From Neofusicoccum parvum (lineage: Eukaryota; Ascomycota; Dothideomycetes; Botryosphaeriales; Botryosphaeriaceae), in assembly GCA_020912385.1 (NCBI GenBank), contig CP087206.1:2914001-2978000 (forward strand): 64,000 nucleotides of DNA. The letters are read 5' to 3'. Shown in pieces: positions 58,256-64,000 of this stretch. The notes under the pieces were generated by a model that ran no database searches, was not told the DNA's origin, and was given only the letters and a program-made list of their open reading frames with translations. Every line of letters begins with the position of its first letter. The stretch's first letter is position 1. The position numbers were made by a program, and so were the translations under genes.

Positions 58256-60122
58256 ATGTCTTCAGCAACGTCGATCGTGACGACGGCGGCGGAACCACCC
58301 GCGGACATGGGTGACGAGCGAAGCGAAAAGAGCAAGGATGTGGATGTCGACCCACCTCGCAGGCATTACGCGCAGGAGCAAAGCGGACATCGGCTGAACA
58401 GTGCAAGAGCTGAGGAGTTTGGCGGCGGGGGTGCTTCGGCTGGAAGGACTCTCAGTGCGCTGGAGCATGATGACCCCGCGGCGTTGGGTGGGAAGAAGGT
58501 ATTCACTGGTGTTTGGCATGAAGTGGCTTTCATCACGATTGTTGTGATGGCGCAACTGGTCACTGTAGGTCCCCATTTGTCCACTATAGTCTATACAAAG
58601 ACGATGTCTCACCCTCCTTTGTGCAGCAAATGAATCTCGGCAACACCATTATCCAAGTTCGCAGCGTAGCCCATGGTTTGGGCGTCGGCGACAATGCAGC
58701 ACAAGAATCTTGGTTTGTTGCGAGTTACAGGTCGGTCCTTCCCGTCATTGACTTTTTCTACAATCCCAGCCGTGCTGACTGAGGCTGCAGTATCACTGTG
58801 GGTGCCTTTGTCCTTGTGACAGGACGGCTCGGCGACATTTACGGCATCAAGATGCTTTGGCTGATTGGCTGGATCTGGTTGTCCATCTTTTCCCTCCTGT
58901 GCGGTTTCTGCGACTACTTCGATTCCGATATAGCTTTCGACATTTTCCGAGCTCTCGGAGGCATTGGCCCTGCGATGCTGATGCCAAACGCATCCGCGTT
59001 ACTAGCAATTGCCTTCAAGCCAGGGTTCAAGAAAAATCTCGCCTTCGCTATATTCGGAGCTGTTGCACCGGGTGGATATGTTGCTGGCCTGGCATGGGGC
59101 GGCATCTTTACGCAACTGTTGGGCGACTGGAGATGGACGTACTGGAGCATGAGCATTTTGTGTCTTATCCTAGGCGTGGTGGCTCATATGATCATTCCAA
59201 ATGCATTCAACATCGCACATGGAGGTAAATTCGATTACTTGGGAAGCTTTGTCGGTGTCACTGGTCTGGTCCTCATTTTCTTTTCTTTCAAGTAAGTGCA
59301 ACTCCAAGAGTAGTAAACACTGTACTAATTACTCTAGCGCCGCACCTCTTTTCGGCTGGGATGCAATTTACGTTCCTGTCCTGCTTGCGGTAGGATTGGC
59401 TCTTGTAGTCCTCTTCGTTATGATCGAGAACCGCGTTGCCGAGCCAGTAATGCCGATGTCAATGTTCACGAAGCCAGCATTTGTAGCTGTGATGCTCAGT
59501 TTGGCTTTCGGATGGATGAGCTTCGGGATGTTCCAATACTACGAGCCTCAGTTCCTTCTCCGGCTCCGTGGTATCACAAAGATGGAGCTCTGCCTTCAGG
59601 TATACAGCCATGCCGGTGATGTACAATAGCCATACTAACTGCTGGTAGTTCATCCCGCTCGTCATAAATGGCGCCCTCGCAGCCGCTGTGGCAGTCTTCC
59701 TCCTTCCTCGCGTTCCAGCTTGGGTCGTCTTCATCATGTCAATGGTCGCCTTCCTCATCGGCCAAATCTTACCCGCGCTCACACCAGTCGATCAGAGCTA
59801 CTGGCCAATGACGTTCCCGCTTGTCATGCTGGTTGCGTTCGGCCCGGATCTGAGCTTCGCCAGTGCTAGTCTGATCGTCAGCGATCAAGTCCCGAAAGAG
59901 CAACAAGGCGCTGCCGGCAGCTTCGTGAACACGGTTGTCAACTACAGCATTGGTCTCGGTTTGGCGTTCGGAGGGAACGTGGAAGTCGCAACGAACGATG
60001 GCGGTAAAGATGTTCTGCAAGGGTACAGGAGTGCGTGGTGGCTCGGCACCGGGTTCGCAGCTCTGGGCGTGTTAGTCACGTTTTTGTTCAGGAATAAGAT
60101 GCAGAGACACAAGGTTGAGTAG
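58256..60122 (+). CDS. MFS drug:H+ antiporter, DHA2 family (ATR1/AMF1-like)
   Basis: Five exons, 58256-58564, 58627-58730, 58791-59291, 59338-59599 and 59649-60122, with introns of 46-62 bp, give 549 aa. After a 90-residue disordered N-terminus the first helix starts at VAFITIVVMAQLVT. The DHA2 landmarks are NLGNTIIQVRSVAHGLGV, ESWFVASYSITVGAFVLVTG and RLGDIYG (motif A), GGIGPAMLMPNASALL, and the motif-C-like GAVAPGGYVAGLAWGGIF. The C-terminus ends in a short basic tail. Fourteen membrane helices are expected. Relatives include yeast ATR1 (aminotriazole/boron efflux) and AMF1 (low-affinity ammonium); the substrate here is unknown. Confidence 0.9.
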
Positions 60123-60988
60123 ACTTTTGGCTCGGGATAGACTTTTAGAAGATAGAGGGCTATTAGACAGGACTGTACAGTCACTGATACTGACTCCTTT
60201 AGTGCGGTATTATCATCCCACGAGAAGAACTGATACACCGCTCAAAAGACCCACATGAGTGAGTTACGTAATGTGTGGACTCGGTTGTTGATTGCAGGAG
60301 GCCGCAGAAACTCCGGCCGCTCTCTTCTACACGCAAGACTTGCTATCTTGAGTAAGTGGCGTTCGCTTAGTATAATTCTCGGCAATGTCATTGATTGGTA
60401 CGCTTCTTGCTCCCCTGTTGAATTTCGAATAATATTCAAGACGATAAAGCGAGTATATATATCCACGAGTTTTGAGATGCTTATGTTACTTTAAACAGGG
60501 GTCTGCGAGTGTACGCATTGATCGGCCGGGCTATAAGCTTCAGGAACCGAGATATCGTTGCAAGCTACTTTGAATGTTCACATGCGGCTCTTTTGAACTC
60601 AGTACGAACTGATGAAAGTAATTTTCTTTGTTTCGCCACCGTGGATGTCTCTAACAGAATTCAAACTCTCCATTCCGAACGTTGAAACTCTCACCGTGAG
60701 ATTACTTGAATGTTCTTCTCCTTTTCGTAAGATAATTAAAGCAGTAAAACCCATAGAATCTTCTTTACTCGCAGGTGTTTTGTTAAGGTGTACCCGAGAC
60801 TATCCAGGTCGAACAGCATCATCGTTGAAATGCTTTGTTGAGAATACAATGACCTTGTGCGTGGAAAACAATAACTCCAATGGGGCATATATCATCACTT
60901 CGGTAAGCCACTTATTTCAAATGGATTAGGCACCCTCGAGACTCACCACTCTGCCAAAATATCTGTAAGTCTTTCATCAAAGAAGAGT
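60123..60988. other. AT-rich region upstream of the orphan disordered gene
   Basis: About 870 bp. Several short frames read like protein: 60255-60494 and 60612-60902, the second ending at a good donor (GTAAGC) that joins in phase to the orphan gene at about 60983. They may be 5' exons of that gene. TATATATAT occurs near 60450. Confidence 0.4.
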
Positions 60989-62839
60989 ATGAGATACGGC
61001 GATAGTGTGCAGATCCTCACAGAATACTTGCAGCGGACTCTGACCGAAAACAAGATTCAGCATTCTCCAGACTATCTATCGATGGATCGTTTCGCTCGGG
61101 AGCCATCTGGTTGGGCGCAGGTTCGCCAATCAACCCCACGGAATTCCCGAGAGAGTTCAAGCTTTGTTGTTAAGAACATAGAGCCGCTGACTGAACTACC
61201 CGAACTGTCATCTGGGGCTAGTATTCGACGTTCTGCAGCCGACGAGTCCGATGAGAGCTCCATAATTACTACGCCAAAGCACTGGTACACCGGGAAGTTC
61301 ACTGAAGCTGACCTGCAAGAGGCATTCGACTCGTTCTCCTCAGAGGTTTCTATCCTGCCAGACAAGCTTTACGACACCGCAGATGTTGAGAATGACTCAA
61401 CCCGGTATCCAAATGTTGAGCTTCCAGCTCCACTGACTATCCACAGGCCGCCGCCAACCACTGTCGATGATATGGTTAGTATTTCAGGGATATCTTCACC
61501 CCGGAAACCAAGTCCGATCACTACGCAGCAGACTTCTCCATCCTACATGGCGTGGAATCCAGATATGCTCACTCCGTACGCTAAATCTTCAAGGCGAACG
61601 ACCAACAAAAGGGAATCGTCCACGTGCGAGGAAGTGGATGAAATCAACTCAGGCACGTCAAAGCAGGAGGCTCAAATCCAGAGTGCAACGTACGTCCCCT
61701 ACTCCCGCTTCTACCAGCGCGACATACGCGTTCTTACACTCTCCAGCAATCCGACTGTTCCGCAATGTCCCAGGACCGCACGCATGGAACTCCCTTCGTC
61801 TCAGAAGGTTACAGCCTCAGCACAACCTGCGCACGACTCACGTATGGGCATGCACCGCTCCACGGTAGCTATGCAACTTCAGTCCGATTCGATGAATGCA
61901 ATTTTGCTGAATGGCTATCAAGCACAGAGAAAGCGACGCACACCACAGGCGCTTCGAATCGGTAGACAACCTCCGGCATCATCAAGCGAGGAGTCTACTC
62001 AAGAAGCTCCGCGACACAACCTCAACGGTGATGCTGCAGGCCAAGAACCTACCCCGGAACCCCTCGATCGTCAGCAACTGCAGCCGGCAGGCCTCCAGGC
62101 CAATTCGCCTTTGTCTCCGAAGGACCCTGGGCGCGCATGCCCTCCCATCTCGCCGGTAGTTCCCATCTCCCCCGTTCCACTAACACTTCCCCCGATCCGC
62201 AGCATCTCCCCCTTGCGCATCAACACAGACACCACAGCTCTCCCACCAATCCATCCCTGGCCAACAACCCCACCCCCTCCCCCCTCCGGCCTCCACCCCT
62301 TCCCCCGCCACCCCGTCAGCACCGCCCCGCGCCGTCCCCAATCCGACATCCTCCCCGCCCACATCATCACCACCGCCACCTCCGCCTCCCCGACCACGCC
62401 CTCCCCGCTCCGCCGCATCGCCCCGCAACCCCGCCTGCGCGCCCGCCCCCGCTCGGACGGCATCGCGCTCTCGCGGCGCACACGCCTCGGGCAGCCGCTG
62501 CCGCCCACGCCGTGGGAGATGTCGGTGTCGCTGATGGACGAGCGGCGGCGGCGGCAGCCGGCGGGCGCGACGGTGCCGCGGCGGCCGCTCGGGCTGGTGG
62601 AGGCGAGGCCGGCGGCCGCGGGCGCGCGCTGGAGCGTGCCGTTCGGGCCGGACGACGCGTTCGCGGACGGCGGCTGGGTCGCGGCCGGCGAGGTGGCGGC
62701 GCGGACGAGCGGCGAGGAGGAGGAGAGGAGGAGGACGAGGCTGTGGGAGGTTGGGCCGCGGGCTTTTGGCGTGGAGGTGGAGGCGGGGAGGGAGGGAAGG
62801 CCGGCTTGGAGGAGGGTGATGGGGCGGTTTAGTGCGTAG
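60989..62839 (+). CDS. Large disordered orphan protein, possible extra 5' exon
   Basis: A frame of 616 aa. An upstream exon at 60612-60902 could add 97 residues through an 80-bp intron. The sequence is Ser/Thr/Pro/Arg-rich and predicted disordered, with proline-rich stretches (TLPPIRSISPLR, TTPPPPPSGLHP) and a charged C-terminus (EEEERRRTRLWEVGPRAFGV). No domain is recognised. The first 1.2 kb is near-average composition, while the part after about 62.2 kb is strongly GC-rich with G/C-ending codons, so the two halves may have different histories. A conserved-looking short block near the end is LGQPLPPTPWEMSVSLMDER. Function unknown. Confidence 0.55.
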   Translation: MRYGDSVQILTEYLQRTLTENKIQHSPDYLSMDRFAREPSGWAQVRQSTPRNSRESSSFVVKNIEPLTELPELSSGASIRRSAADESDESSIITTPKHWYTGKFTEADLQEAFDSFSSEVSILPDKLYDTADVENDSTRYPNVELPAPLTIHRPPPTTVDDMVSISGISSPRKPSPITTQQTSPSYMAWNPDMLTPYAKSSRRTTNKRESSTCEEVDEINSGTSKQEAQIQSATYVPYSRFYQRDIRVLTLSSNPTVPQCPRTARMELPSSQKVTASAQPAHDSRMGMHRSTVAMQLQSDSMNAILLNGYQAQRKRRTPQALRIGRQPPASSSEESTQEAPRHNLNGDAAGQEPTPEPLDRQQLQPAGLQANSPLSPKDPGRACPPISPVVPISPVPLTLPPIRSISPLRINTDTTALPPIHPWPTTPPPPPSGLHPFPRHPVSTAPRRPQSDILPAHIITTATSASPTTPSPLRRIAPQPRLRARPRSDGIALSRRTRLGQPLPPTPWEMSVSLMDERRRRQPAGATVPRRPLGLVEARPAAAGARWSVPFGPDDAFADGGWVAAGEVAARTSGEEEERRRTRLWEVGPRAFGVEVEAGREGRPAWRRVMGRFSA

Positions 62840-63511
62840 TGAGGGGGTGGTTGGCTGGACAGGTGATGCGTGCTGGACATTGTTGGATGGTTTAGTGTGG
62901 TGGTAGAATTTGGCGTTTTTTTGAGAGCTTCGCGCTTCACGGATAGAAATGGGAATCTTTCAAATAGTTCTTTCCTTAAATTTTGCTGTAACTCAAGTGA
63001 CTCAAGAAGAATGAGTGACCCGTGAGTTCATCTGTAGCGGTGTTTGGTCAAAGTACTTCCTATATCCCAGTAAGTGACTGGATATGTGAAGGTGTCGTTT
63101 CTGCTGCTCAGGTGAGCACTTTCCCTTCAACTTTGAGCCGGTGGTCCGTCCAGCAGGCCACGGTAACAAGCAACGAATGCTCGGAAATAAGAGGAGATCT
63201 GCACGTGCATGGCATTCGGCATTTTCTAGCGCTTTCCCGCCGGCCCAGAAGATCCCGTCGTTTCTTCTTCCAGCTATTTGATTGGCCTGATTTTCAGTCA
63301 CTGGCGCCGCCTGCAGGCGAGCCTCCCTCCGGCCTACTTATATAAACCCCCCTCCTCCTCTACCAAACGCTTCTCTTTCCTTCCCCAGCTCTCTTTGCCT
63401 TTTGGCTTAGGTACGCACCATTACCCCACCATCCAGCACTTCCTGCCCACCGGTCTCTGGTATTGGCTGGTCGGAACCTCGACGTTTCGACAAGTCAACA
63501 CTACCGACCAA
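62840..63511. other. Region between the orphan gene and a candidate first exon
   Basis: About 670 bp: the 3' flank of the orphan gene, then a promoter-like segment ending in a TATA box and a CT-rich leader. No gene is supported inside. Confidence 0.5.
63339..63346 (+). promoter_or_regulatory. TATA box
   Basis: TATATAAA followed by a pyrimidine-rich leader, about 170 bp before the ATG at 63512. This is the best core-promoter match in the window. Confidence 0.5.
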
Positions 63512-63691
63512 ATGTCCCACCTCAACTCCCAACAACCCAGCGATTCAAAGACATCTGCTGACCAAGCCCACCCTCGCAGATCAAGCGTAGTAGCTGTTCT
63601 TCTTAGTTTAATCTCTAGGACGTGCCTACGGGTACATCTAGTGATTAAACCAGTTTTTGGAAACAGGTTGGCGGCCGCTGAGCCCCGCTGA
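63512..63691 (+). CDS. Candidate short coding exon at the right edge
   Basis: A frame of 59 codons (MSHLNSQQPSDSKTSADQAH and onward) lies downstream of a strong TATA box and CT-rich leader. The first 25 residues look like the hydrophilic start of a fungal protein; the rest does not resemble a known domain. It may be the first exon of a gene spliced further right and cut by the window edge, or a decayed gene. I cannot assign a function. Confidence 0.3.
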   Translation: MSHLNSQQPSDSKTSADQAHPRRSSVVAVLLSLISRTCLRVHLVIKPVFGNRLAAAEPR

Positions 63692-64000
63692 CGTCGCTGG
63701 CCACAGTGTCGCCCGTATCACACTGTCTCGGGCTGACGCGAACATCACAATGCTCCTCAATTTTTAGAACGACTTGTGCTACAGTTTTTCGTTGGGTAAC
63801 TTGCTCGGCTGCATGGCCAGTGGGTACCCAAGGAAGAACTGAAAATACTGCGGAAGACGTCACGACGCGCAGTCGGGGATCGGGCAGCGCCACAGATGGG
63901 GAATACCTAACGCTATCCCGCAGCCGCTGTAACTCAGAGGTCAGGTGGATATATGTTTTCCATATGAGCGTCATCGCTGTTTTTTAGAAGCAACTCCTCC
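63692..64000. other. Right edge, no supported gene
   Basis: About 300 bp with only short frames on both strands. It may hold further exons of the candidate gene starting at 63512. Confidence 0.4.

Overview
The window is nuclear DNA of a filamentous ascomycete (Pezizomycotina), most likely a plant-associated Dothideomycete. This rests on short GT-AG introns (about 46-187 bp) with CTAAC-type branch sites, compact gene spacing, GC-rich coding sequence, and families confined to or typical of these fungi: HET, NIS1 effector, Zn2Cys6 regulator, DUF7580, ULD_2-type ubiquitin-like and AcuF-type zinc-finger proteins. The species assignment is inference. I rebuilt exon structures by joining frames at splice signals and checking phase; there is no transcript evidence.

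Layout. 0.7-8.2 kb: a GDSL hydrolase, an HMG-box regulator and a membrane-anchored alpha/beta hydrolase, all on the + strand. 8.5-9.0 kb: a NIS1-family secreted effector (-). 10.6-16.2 kb: a cytochrome P450 (+) converging on a nine-exon GH31 gene (-) whose motifs point to alpha-1,4-glucan lyase. 18.4-19.0 kb: a short non-autonomous transposable element with 123-bp terminal inverted repeats, probably Mutator-like. It lies just downstream of a zinc-finger/WW gene (-) with an apparent frameshift, which is transcribed divergently from a DUF7580 pseudokinase-like gene (+). 25.3-28.9 kb: a cation diffusion facilitator (-) and a SnoaL-like protein (-). 30.3-38.9 kb: an MFS transporter (+), a secreted Ser/Ala/Pro-rich protein with a Cys-rich C-terminus (+), an APC amino-acid permease (-) and a HET protein (-). 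40.6-47.4 kb: a small hypothetical gene (-), a ULD-type protein with an unresolved 5' end (+), an NmrA-like NAD(P)-binding protein (+), a convergent Zn2Cys6 regulator (-) and a small secreted repeat protein (-). 49.5-57.3 kb: a housekeeping block with RVB1 (-), a BET double-bromodomain factor (-) and a Utp12-domain ribosome-biogenesis protein (+), the last two sharing a divergent promoter. 58.3-62.8 kb: a DHA2-type MFS transporter (+) and a large disordered orphan protein (+). The last 1.1 kb holds a TATA-driven candidate first exon.

The genes do not form one obvious biosynthetic cluster. The recurrent theme is accessory biology between conserved blocks: effector and secreted proteins, nutrient and drug transport, and several proteins of families linked to fungal non-self recognition (HET, DUF7580, ULD, AcuF zinc finger). 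The strongest candidates for unusual biology are the divergent zinc-finger/WW and DUF7580 pair beside the transposable element, the probable glucan lyase, and the promoter of the NmrA-like gene, which carries three CGG-N2-CCG sites and whose neighbour encodes a zinc-cluster regulator.
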